Origin: Dipteronia dyeriana
Taxonomy: Eukaryota > Streptophyta > Magnoliopsida > Sapindales > Sapindaceae
Assembly (NCBI GenBank): GCA_032871835.1
Contig: CM065300.1
Span: 5,971,768-6,035,767, forward strand
Reading direction: 5' to 3'
DNA: 64,000 nt
Part shown: in pieces, positions 11,608-21,642 of the stretch
How the letters are laid out: each line of letters starts with the position of its first letter
Position numbering within the stretch: the stretch's first letter is position 1
The notes under the pieces: generated by a model
What the model saw: the letters and a program-made list of their open reading frames with translations, nothing else
Told to the model about the DNA's origin: nothing
The model's database searches: none
Position numbers and translations under genes: made by a program

Positions 11608-11700
11608 AGTCACGTCAACAATTCTATGATGACGTGACCAGCCACGTCAAGAATACTTCTCTGACGTGTCTTGTCACGTCAGCTAAATATGGTGACGTGG
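11608..11700. promoter_or_regulatory. cluster of six ACGT-core (TGACGT / CACGTCA) motifs
   Basis: Six 8-mers with the core ACGTCA or its complement occur in 93 bases: TCACGTCA 11610, TGACGTGA 11630, CCACGTCA 11642, TGACGTGT 11662, TCACGTCA 11674, TGACGTGG 11693. Such cores bind plant bZIP factors (TGA, ABF and ER-stress classes). The spacing is regular at 12, 20 or 32 bases between neighbours. They lie about 400 bases upstream of the membrane-protein pseudogene at 12102, so they were probably its promoter. Binding is inferred from motif only. Confidence 0.65.
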
Positions 11701-12101
11701 TTAACATTCCTATTTGCCTCAAAGACGGACAACATCCGTCCCCACTCTTCCTTTTGTTCACACCAAGTCGGAGTCCTACCATCTTCCCTCTGATAAATAA
11801 CACACAGCAACTTCTTGGCGCGCTAAAAACACTGGAGCAGGATCACTCTGGAATCTAAAAGGGTCCATCAACTGAGAAACCAAACAGGTATGTGTATTTA
11901 ACTTGAGGTTGAGCGATTCATGTGAACTCGGGGTTTCGTTTCAACAACCCCATGCTCTTGACTGTGTTGTGTGTTAAAATTTAAATTTTTGCTGGTGTGT
12001 TCTTCAAATACTAGGGTCGTAGAACGAAAGCCCTCTTTTGATTTTGGATTTTGTTTTCTTTTTGAAAGTGGGTTTGTTGGTTCTCTTTGTGAGCATGTAA
12101 A

Positions 12102-13104
12102 ATGGGTGTTTTGTTCAAAGCTTACTATAAATGTACATTGTTTGCATGTGAGTTTCTCTTCTTCGCTCTGTTTCTTGTTGCGATTCCTCTGTTCCCATCT
12201 CAGGCTCCTGGTTTCATCAGCCAAGTTCTGGGAGCTTGTTCACCTCCTCTTTATTGGGTTTGCTGTGTCTTATGCTCTGTTTTGTCGCCGAAATTTTGAT
12301 GCGGGCATTGAAACTCACACCACTAATGATGATGATGATTCAGAGTCGTATGTGTCTAGAGTTTTTCGTGTGTCTTCGATTTTCAAAGATGGGTTTGATA
12401 ATTCTTGTGGGTATGGTGAGAAAAATATGTACCAGACTTTGAATTCTGAGAATTATAAAGCTAGTGAATCTTTGGTTGATACTAGTACTGGAAACTCTGC
12501 TGTGAGTGAACAGAAACAAATTGGATCTTTTAATTCTGAATTTGGGTTTGAATAATGTCGGTTTGGTGAGAATAATGTGAGTCAAACATGGAATTCTCAG
12601 TATTTTCAAGGTGAATCTGAGGTTGTTGTAGCTCAACCAGACTGTTCTCTCAATCAATACGGTGAATCTGGATCATTGATGGACCATAAATCATTGAATT
12701 TACCAATTAGGAGTCTAAGATCAGGTGATAGAAACCGTAGTGATGGAAGTGAGTCTAATTCACCTTCCATGGGTTTATCAAATAGTCCTTATGTTGGTAT
12801 TGACAATGAATTTGGTGATATGGATCCTACAAACTTGGAGAACAGGTTTGATGAAACTGATTCATTTTCGCTATGGAATTGGCTTTCTAGATCTGAGAGG
12901 ATGGACTTTGGGGGTGCTACTGCTGCCTCTTGTTCGCATTTAAGGCCCCTATCGATTGATGAAACTCAGTTTGAGTCCATGAAATTGAAATCCTTGTCGT
13001 CCTCTGAGTCTTTCTCATCTCAAGCTAGTTCGGTATCTGATTCACCAAATGGACTATCCCCGTCACATGTTACGTATCTCTTACATACATATATATATAT
13101 ATAG
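12102..13104 (+). pseudogene. uncharacterised plant membrane-protein gene, broken and truncated
   Basis: The ATG at 12102 starts a signal-anchor-like segment (FACEFLFFALFLVAIPLF) followed by PSQAPGFISQ. The natural continuation, KFWELVHLLFIGFAVSYALF and RRNFD, lies in frame 1 from about 12220, so a one-base indel separates them. The frame-1 part goes on as a serine-rich, acidic protein (SYVSRVFRVSSIF; SQTWNSQYFQGESEVVVAQPD; LPIRSLRS) interrupted by TAA at 12553-12555 and ends at a TA microsatellite near 13100, where the usual conserved C-terminus is missing. The paired hydrophobic segments plus a long Ser/Asp-rich tail are typical of a widespread plant family without known function. Upstream, 11880-11900 holds a possible 5'-UTR donor (CAGGTATGTG). 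Frameshift, nonsense codon and truncation together make it a pseudogene. Confidence 0.7.
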
Positions 13105-13649
13105 ATGGAAAGTTTGAGTAATTTAAAGTTCCAGAAAAAAATGAAAAACCACATTATACTTGAATTGCATCAAAGACAAGTGAAGAATTTGAATTAGCAA
13201 CATGATGTTTACAAATTAGGAAAAGTGGCTTTCAAAACCCAAATTCTAGAGACACCCGATTATCTACACTCCAATGCTTTATTCAAGTGACAAAGGCTTG
13301 TTTCGTAGATGCATCAAACGTTCAATCTTTCGGGGTCCAACTGAAAGGTGTAAAGTCAAGGAGTATGCACTATCATACTGTACTACACATGCCAATCTCA
13401 AATTGAAGCCATTTTAGCAAACCTAATACTTGGAAGTGAGTTTTTGTAGTTTAGTTGAGTTTTTCTTGTTATTCTTCTAAAGCTTTTTGTAAAAAATTGG
13501 AATTGAGCTTTTGTAGTTTGGTTGAGGTTACATGTTTTTCTTCTAAAACTGTATCTGAGAAGGTTTCTGTTGACATGTTAGTAGGTGTAGTTGCCGATTC
13601 TTTTGATATACATTTAATCTGTTCTATGGTGTTAACTCGTAGGACCGAA
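13105..13649. other. spacer between two pseudogenes
   Basis: An ORF at 13455-13784 runs into the ankyrin-PGG remnant but its first 65 codons resemble nothing I know. The rest is non-coding by eye. Confidence 0.35.
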
Positions 13650-15592
13650 TTCATGGCATCTTCTTTTTCACGAAAGGTTGAAGCTGACTTTAGACAGCAG
13701 GATATTGATGTATTTTTTGAAAATATCTATGCCGGCTTCTATGGTATGTATATATTCGATTTCATTTCACCAATTTTAGTTTGAGATGTTGAAACCTATA
13801 GAAGCATGAATGAAAGTTACTTTTTTCTTTTATCAATATTTTTATTTACTTCTGCATGTATATATGAAATGCTAGAATTGTGTAATTTGTCCTTTGAAAA
13901 TGTTTAATATTTTATGCATGCATGTACTGTGCTTTCTGCATCTGTTTGTAAAAAAGTTGTGTTAATTGCTCAGATACGGCATTGAGACTGGTGCAGCATG
14001 ATCCTGAACTAGCTGTGACTCGCTACATAAATGATGATACGGCCTTGCATGCGTTGGCCAGAAAGCCTTCAGCATATGCTAGCAGAAGCAGAGGATTTCT
14101 TAGGAAGGTTTTTAATTTCTGTAAGTATCACCACTCACCAGCATTCAATACTAATAGTGCTCCTCTATATACCAAGTGAATTTGCATTCTCCATTTAAGG
14201 AAAATACAAAAAAGGTTGAATGGGTGGTCTAATATGCATTTTTTACAGAAATTTCCTCAACTTCTACAATATAGGTTAAATATAGCTGGTTTGAAATTCA
14301 TCGTAAAACCTCTCTTTTTGAAAATTTTCAGAACGGTTTGTAACGAATTTTATAATGTAATGAATTTCATAATTTAGAATAGGTATGTGATAAATTTCTA
14401 GACTATTAGAATCTGTATTCAGCTTATATTTCAGGGGAGGTCAAAAACAATTTGCCCAATTTTCACTACATGAATGTAGCAACAGCAGCATAGTTCCTAT
14501 TTTTGTCACTTTTAAATGACACGATGTTTATGCGCTCAGTCATAGGAATGAAGTTCACTGGGAATTCAGATTCGAAGCCAAACCAAGCACTTGAACTACT
14601 CCAATGTGTTTGGAAAGAAATAATGCGAAGACAGGATGTCAATGTTGCAGATTTTATCAGAAAACCTTCAGACTTGCTATTTAATGCAGCTAAACTCGGT
14701 GACTTTGAATTATTAGGGGTGCTCCTTCGTCCTTATCCTGATTTGGTTGGTGAACTAGATGAAAATCTCCAAAGCATATTCCATGTTGCGGTTCTGCACC
14801 GTCGAGTCAAAATACTCAAGCTCATATGTGAGTTAGGCATCGATGAAAAGCTGTTAGCTATTGTAGATAATGAAAATAACAGCTTATTACATTTAGCTGC
14901 AAAATATTGGCCTTCAGATGATAACATGTATGGTGCAGAATTAAAAATGCAGCGAGAGTTGTTATTCTTTAAGGTAAAATCTTCATTATCTTCGATTTTT
15001 ATTTTTCATATGTATTGCAAACTTTTAAACTTTTATTTGTTAATGATGTTTGTTATGAATATGATGCTGTAGGAGGTTGAGACGATGGTGCCACCTTCAT
15101 TAAGAGAAATGAAAAATGCAGAGGGAGTTACACCGAGAGAGTTGTTCAGCATAGAACACAAAAGGTTACTGCAATGGCAACAACAGCACATGAGGAGAGC
15201 AGCTAAGTCATTTTTATCGTGCGTCATTTTCTTCGCCCCTGTGACTTTGGGAGCTCTCTTTGTCATTCCTCGTAACATTAATGAAACAATACCTCTTCAT
15301 GTGAAAGAGACATTGCTGCAGTTGTATACCGTGTCAGATGCAACCGCCTTTTTCTCCTCTTGCCTCTGTATTTTAGTGTCTCTGTGGATCATCATGTCTT
15401 CACATGAAGAAATCGACTCTCTCGTCTTTACCGCGGAAGTATATGGTTGGTATCGGTGCTTTGTACACGACTTTGATATCTATGATGGTAACTTTCAACA
15501 CAATTTCCTACTTGGCTCTATATGGCACATCAATAAGTTGGGTTCCCTGGTTTAGTCTTATAACCGTGCTCTTGTTAGTCACTTTATCCTGA
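13650..15592 (+). pseudogene. ankyrin-repeat PGG-domain gene, 5'-truncated and frameshifted
   Basis: Four exons can be read. The first (ATG 13654) ends at 13743 with DIDVFFENIYAGFYG and donor GTATGT. The second is 13974-14120 (LRLVQHDPELAVTR...TALHALARKPS). The third is 14540-14973, 434 nt (ALELLQCVWKEI; NLQSIFHVAVLHRR; NSLLHLAAKYW). The fourth starts at 15073 with the PGG motif area (MVPPSLREMKNAEGVTPRELF) and membrane helices. Frame 1 is lost near 15425; the true C-terminus (LPRKYMVGIGALYTTLISMM) continues in frame 2 to TGA 15590-15592. Exon phases and lengths match the intact gene at 54023-56631, but the large ankyrin exon and the N-terminus are missing upstream. Family members (ACD6-like) are plasma-membrane proteins linked to defence and cell death. 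Most likely a pseudogene; a short expressed form cannot be ruled out. Confidence 0.85.
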
Positions 15593-15703
15593 ACTGAGAA
15601 ACATGTTGTATGCAACATGTTGTGTTTAGTATCTATCTAAGCCATGTAAACTTTAGTTTTTGCCTTTTGTTTTGTTGGATAAACTTTGATGCCATTTTAA
15701 TTA

Positions 15704-16688
15704 AAGGGATATAATCATTTTCCCTCCTGTAATTTATCATATTAGACATTTTACCCCCTCTAGTTTCAATAATGGTCATTCTCCTCCTTAAAAACTAAAA
15801 TATTAGACATTTTACCAATTGACTGTTTGAAAATCCGTTAGTCAAGTATTTTGACCGTCAAAAAATCAATTAAATAACCTTATTGCTTTTAAACACATGA
15901 GTTATGCCATTTGATAGTACCACTAATTTAAGGGAAAAAACAAATTAGAAATAAAAAAAATAAAAGTTAATAAAAGTATTTTAAAAATAGAACTAAAAAT
16001 TAAAAAATAAAAAATTAGCAACAAAAAAATTCAGTATTTCAAAAAATAAATAAAAATTCAATATTTCAAAATAAATTTTAATATTGTTTTAGTTTCTTAC
16101 AATTATATTATTTTATTATTTTATTATTCTTTATGTTAATGTTTTTTAAATGATTTTTTTTCATTCTTTATATTAATATTTTTAAATAAATTTTTTATTC
16201 TTACATTTAATTCTTTATATTAATTTTTGTTTAAATAGATTGAATTTTCGGTTAACATAAATTTTTTAATTTTTTATTTTCAATTCTGTTTTTTTTAAAT
16301 ACTTTTATTAGTTTTTATTTTTAAATTTTTTCTTTAAAAATAATTAATGGTTTTATTAGGGGCCATAACTCATGTGTTCAAGGGTAATAAGGTCATTTAA
16401 TTGATTTTTTGACGGTCAAAATACTTGACTAACGGAATTCCTAACGGTCAAGAGGCAAAATGTCTAATATTTTGGTTTTCAGGGGGGAGAATGACCATTA
16501 CTGAAACTAGAGAGGGTAAAGTGTCTAATATTTTACTTTTTAAGGTGCAGAATGACCATTATTGAAACTAGAGGGGGTAAAGTATCTAATATTTTACTTT
16601 TTAAGGGGAATAATGATCATTACTGAAACTAGAGGGGGTAAAGTGTCTAATACGATAAACTACATGAGGGGAAATGATTATATCCCTT
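15704..16688. mobile_element. 985-bp long-TIR element
   Basis: The left terminus AAGGGATATAATCATTTTCC is repeated inverted at the right (AAATGATTATATCCCTT). The inverted arms extend about 200 bases (GACCGTCAAAA/TTTTGACGGTC; CACATGAGTTATGCC/GGCCATAACTCATGTG). AATTA flanks both ends (15699-15703 and 16689-16693), a likely 5-bp target duplication, though the context is palindromic. No transposase. The middle 400 bases are almost pure A/T. Confidence 0.8.
16445..16650. repeat. three tandem 61-bp units in the right arm of the long-TIR element
   Basis: Units contain GTCTAATATTTT, GAATGACCATTA and GAAACTAGAG(G)GGGTAAA in the same order at about 61-base spacing. The left arm has only one and a part, so the arms are asymmetric. 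Confidence 0.75.
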
Positions 16689-17314
16689 AATTAAATGATT
16701 CAAAACTCTTAGAAGTAGTTCTTCTCATACACTCTCCTTTATGCTTTGTTTGGTAAGTGGGAGAGATGGAGGGAGGGAGAGTGATGGGACGAGAGCTCCA
16801 ATCCCTTGTTTGGTTGGAGAGAAAAGATAGGAGAAGAGGAGGGAGCTGTCCTCCTTTTGGGCCCATAAAAAATAATCCATCCAATGATGGGCGGATGAGA
16901 AAGGGGAGGAAAAATTGGAGGGAAATAACAATAATATCTTCCAATTTTTTATAACCCCTTAATTTATATAAGGGTAATATAGTAAATTTATAAGTTATAT
17001 ACCAATCCATCGATTTAACCATCTTTTCAATACCAAACAATATGAAGTATATATGTTATTCTTTCCATCCTTTCTACTTTCTCTCCTTCTTAATTCATCA
17101 ATCTCTCCAACTCTCTTTTCCTCTTACCAAATATAGCTTTAATCAAGCCTTGTTTTTCCTTTTCAACTCTGTACATATAAATAATGTATCGGACTTTTCC
17201 TTTTAAATTGTAAAATATATAAAAGATGATGATAGAGAAACGATATGAGGTTGGACTAGTGGTATTCCCTTCATACATATACCATTGAGACTGTGTGTTC
17301 GAGTTGTTTTTCCA
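16689..17314. other. spacer with a GA-rich patch
   Basis: 16750-16930 is purine-rich with GTTTGGT motifs often seen at MITE ends, but no inverted partner was found. No gene is supported. Confidence 0.35.
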
Positions 17315-17905
17315 ACGACGATTAATTGCAATAATTTTTTAAAACACGGGGATATAGGAGAGCGGTGGAGTCATCTCTTTTTTAGTTAAATATAGTAAAA
17401 GAGTGTACAAGTGATGGGTTCGCAATAATTAGAACAAAATAAAATAAAATTATGTTCTAATATTTTATTACTGTGTTTAATAACTCCCAAGTTTTTTTTT
17501 TCAAATTTATTTTGTTTTCTTTGCTATGCTCGAGGTCTATCTAATTTAATTCCCAAAAGTTATCCATGGAGTGGTATATTACAAAACAAATTCCCAAAAG
17601 TAATTGTAAACTCTAAAATCATAAATTGAGAAAATTCCTTCTTTTAACAAACCCCAAGGCCCAAGCCCAAATAATATGGGTTGGGTGGCAATAGAACTGA
17701 AAGCTTCTTATTTACTGCTTGTTAAAAATAAATATATAGATAATATTTAACCAATTTGTTTACCTATATATTAATTATTGTTAGTATTATATTGCAGAAT
17801 TTTTTTTCTTTCGAGTAAAAGTTTGTAATTTAAATTGAAAGAAAATCAAAAACTCAAATAACAGAACCGCACGAGTTTCGGGGGAAAAAATCGGAGTTTT
17901 GAACA
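17315..17905. repeat. diverged direct duplicate of 24193-24680
   Basis: Shared landmarks in order: GATTAATTGCAATAATT, GGTTCGCAATAATTAGAAC, AATAACTCCCAAGTTTTTTT, GGTATAT, GTGGCAAT(A/G)GAA, GAAAGCTTC, ATATATAGATAATATTTAAC, TTAGTATT, AGAAAATCA, AGTTTTGAA. The two copies flank the Copia element. Many small indels show that the duplication is old. Confidence 0.75.
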
Positions 17906-18145
17906 TTGGTTTTTTTTTTTTTTTGAGTTTTCTATTTTTCACTCCCACTGACTTTGTCCAACAACTAACAAGCAAAAACATATTCTCTCTTTCAGCTCCC
18001 ATGCAAGTTTTCTTCTTTTCGGGAACATTTCTACATTCTTTCTTCGTGTTGTAATTATAAAATCCATGATTTCAATGCTTCTACTTGCTTTGTTTCCTGC
18101 TTCTTTTCTGATGATAATGATGACTTATTTTATGTGTTTCTTGTT

Positions 18146-18453
18146 TGTAATAGACATCCTCTGATTATACCAAATCAATTATCTTCATAATCAATCAACT
18201 CTTTAACCAATATCAATGCACGTAATTTGTGTTCACATCATTGCTTTTTAGAATCACCACATGATCCCTTCATTCTTAGTTATATATGTAATATCATGAT
18301 TGTAGTTTTGATAGTTGTAATATAGTCGTTGTAATTTTTAATTTGAAATCCCTTAACTTATACCTTGTAAATAATATATAAAGTAATAGTCATAAACTCT
18401 AAGATTCATCTTTTGAGCCTAGAAAATTCAGTCTATTATCTTATATTATTTCA
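18146..18453 (+). repeat. 5' LTR of Copia element
   Basis: Begins TGTAATAGAC, ends ATTATTTCA; same length as the 3' copy. ATATATAAAG near 18375 is a plausible TATA signal. Confidence 0.9.
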
Positions 18454-18465
18454 TGGTATCAGAGC
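18454..18465 (+). other. primer-binding site (initiator tRNA-Met)
   Basis: TGGTATCAGAGC, the complement of the 3' end of plant initiator tRNA-Met, abuts the 5' LTR. Confidence 0.9.
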
Positions 18466-18563
18466 GTTAGGCTAATGACTCCATTTGCAACTAGTCCATA
18501 TTCATTCTTCAATTTTAGCCTTCTTTCTTTTTTTCTTTCTGTCTTTTGGCTTTTCTTTGAAAA

Positions 18564-19873
18564 ATGCAATCTTCCGGTGCATCAGTTGGTGTCGTGGTAT
18601 CCAACCTTGCTCATATAGTTTCGATTAAACTTGATAGAAACAATTTTGTTCTTTGGCTGACACAATTTTCACCTGTTCTCAGAAGCCAAAATCTAATTGG
18701 TTTTGTCGATGGAATAAAATCTTGTCCTGTGAAATTCAAGGTCGATTCCTCAGGAAACGATACGACTGACATTGATCCAGCATACACAGAGTGGCAACAA
18801 AAGGATCAAATTATATTAAGTTGGATCAACGCATCATTAACACCGAGTGTTCTTTCAACGGTGACTCTATTATCAACTTCTCATGCAGCTTGGAAATCCC
18901 TTGAAAAGAGGTATGCATCTCAATCTAAAACACACATTTTGCAACTGAAAAATCAACTCCACAACACTAAGAGAGGTGATCTATCCATTTCTAATTTTAT
19001 CGATAAAATCACTCATATTGTTGATAATTTAGCTCTTGCTGGAAAACCTATTGATGATGATGATCTTATTACTATAATTATGAATAATGTTGGTCCTGCC
19101 TATGAGGTGACAGTAAATTCGGCACAAGCTCGAGATACTTCCATTTCCTTGGATGATTTTTTTGGTCTTCTGTTAAGCACTGAAATGCGGCTTAATGAGC
19201 AAAATTCAGTTTTATCTGAAAGTACAACTACTGCCTTTTATGCTCTTAAATCTAAAACAAACTCATCGTGTGGCCGATGTAGTCCTCTCAAAATCATCAA
19301 CAACTAGCTCGTTCCCCGAATCCTTCTCCACATTATAGTTCATCTCCATCTAGCAACCGACACAAATGTCAGATTTGTGGTCGTTTCAGACACACTGCAA
19401 TTAATTGCTAACATCGAATGGATCATGCATATGAAGGTCGTGTACCCATCAAAAAGCTTGCAGTTATGGTTGCTTCTACAAATGTGAATAAAGATGATCA
19501 AGTTTGGTACATAGATGGTGGTGCTTCCAACCGCATCACATCCGATCTTTCCAATTTATCCATACAAACTGAGTATCATGGCAATGATCAAGTTATGGTC
19601 GGTAATGGTTCATGTTTGCCTATATCTCATATTGGTTCTTCTCAGCTTCTTCATAACTCCTTTACTTTTAATATGAATAATAGTTTACATTGCCATTCTG
19701 CTTATGCTAATTTATTGTCTGTTAATCAGTTCTCTTGTGATAATCATTGTTATTTTGTTTTTTACTCTAATGGTTTTTTTGCTAAGGACGAAAAAACGGG
19801 AAAGACGCTTTTCCACGGCAAGAGTGAACATGTCATTTATCCTATGCAGCTTAAGTCATTACAATTCAAATAA
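18564..19873 (+). pseudogene. Copia gag and protease region
   Basis: ATG 18564 opens a 247-codon gag (LDRNNFVLWLTQF; W.SLEKRYAS; LKNQLHNTKRG). It shifts frame near 19300. The nucleocapsid knuckle CQICGRFRHTAINC lies at about 19365, followed by a TAA. The protease reads WYIDGGASNRITSD at about 19505, where the catalytic triad has G in place of the usual S/T after D. The region ends at TAA 19873. Confidence 0.85.
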
Positions 19874-20981
19874 AAGAATTCAACCTTTTGCTTTTGTTAG
19901 AGTTCGAGTTGCTCATCCAATTTGGCATCGTCAGTCGGACATCCCGCTTTACCAAATTTAAAGCAAATTGTCTCTCAATATCATTTGCCTTTCAAAGACA
20001 CTTTTACTAGTAATTTTGTATGTGAGTCATGTCCTATGGGCAAAAGTTATCGTTTACCGTTTCAAGCATCAATATCTGTTTCTCGCTCACCTTTGGAATT
20101 AATTCATTCAGATATATGGACATCTCTATGTTATTCAATAAAAGGATCCAAATATTATATTCTATTTGTTGATGATTATTCTAAATATTCATGGATTTTT
20201 CCAATTTGTTTTAAACATTAAGCTTTTGATTATTTTGTAAAATTTAAAACACATGTTGAAAATTTGTTTTCTTGTCAAATAAAATCTTTTCAAACCGATG
20301 GAGGCGGTGAATATATTGGTAAATCTTTTCAAGCTTTCTTAGAAAAACATGGTATTTCTCACCGATTATCTTGTCCCCATACTTCGGAGCAAAACGGTGT
20401 TGCCGAAAGTAAGCACCGTCGCATTGTTGACACTGGTCTCACTCTTTTAGCTAACGCTAGCATGCCACCTCAATATTGGGTTGATGCTTAATACTGTTGT
20501 GTTTTTAATTAATCGTATTCCTACAAAGGTTTTAGAAAATATTTCCCCAAATGAAAAACTTTCTTCGAGCTCCATGTTATGAAATTCTTCGTGTTTTTGG
20601 TTGTGCTTGTTTTCCGTATCTTCGCCCATATAACAAAAACAAACTTCAATTTCGATTAAAAAAATGTGTTTTTTTTGGGTTACTCACTCAATCACCAAGG
20701 ATATCGATGTTTGGATCTTGATAACGGACGAATTTATTTATCTCGTCATGTTATTTTTGATGAATTTTCTTTTCCTTTTAAGCATTATCACTGACACGTC
20801 CTAAAGAAGTGTTCATACTCTTAAGTATAAGAGTTTCAAAGTAATAAATTAACCGGTAAGACCAGGTCGAACCACATGGAGGTTGTTCACTTGTCCTTGT
20901 AGAATTAATTATCTAGATTAATTAAGAAGCTTGTTATAAAAATGTAAATCAATTAAAATTAAAATAGGGGCTAAGGGATCC

Positions 20982-21307
20982 ACTGTTGGTATTTCGAATA
21001 TGATCCAATTATAAATATTTAGTATAGATTAATGGGATGGTATTCCACTCCACTGACCACTCTCTAATAGATGTGGGTAAAAGTACTCACTGTGCTAGAC
21101 AATATCTATCTATCTACAGTGAGTTAAAAACTTCACAAAGATTAGAGAGGATAAACCACTCTCTGATAGATATGGGTAAAAGTACTCATTGTGCTAGACA
21201 ATATATGTCTATCCACAATGAGTCAAAAACTCCATAAATATCAGAGGGGAGAAAGCATAAAAATAATAAACTTACTAAAATTGGATCATATTTTCCATAC
21301 CAACAGT
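20982..21307. repeat. foldback with two tandem two-tier hairpin units
   Basis: Outer arms ACTGTTGGTAT...ATGATCCAATT (20982-21010) and its inverse (21279-21307) match over about 29 bases. Between them are two direct units of about 99 bases. Each has an outer stem (21060-21068 with 21141-21149; 21159-21168 with 21239-21248) and an inner stem (21085-21093 with 21116-21124; 21184-21193 with 21214-21223). The loop centre CTAGACAATAT is shared. Confidence 0.8.
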
Positions 21308-21545
21308 ATCATCTTTGGCCATAGCTATATAAAATTAGCCAGACATAATTTAATTAGAAAATAACTATTTTATTTAAACTGAGAATTTGAGAACAAAAGA
21401 GAGAGAATTTCATAAATCTAACATCAGATTTGGATTCAAAACATGAAAATTAGGAGGGAGAGGCCCCTTATTTATACAAAATATGGATGAAAATTGACCA
21501 TCAGATGAATTTAGAATGGAGTGTCCAGATATCACCACATCATCA

Positions 21546-21642
21546 GTGAACAGTAACACATCCATGAGTGAACAGTAACGCATCGTGAGTGAACAGTGAA
21601 AGTCAACTGTGAACAGTAAAAGTCACTGTGAACAGTGAATAG
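21546..21642. repeat. short tandem GTGAACAGTAA-type repeats
   Basis: GTGAACAGT(A/G)A(A) occurs five times in under 100 bases, partly separated by AGTCA spacers. Confidence 0.8.
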
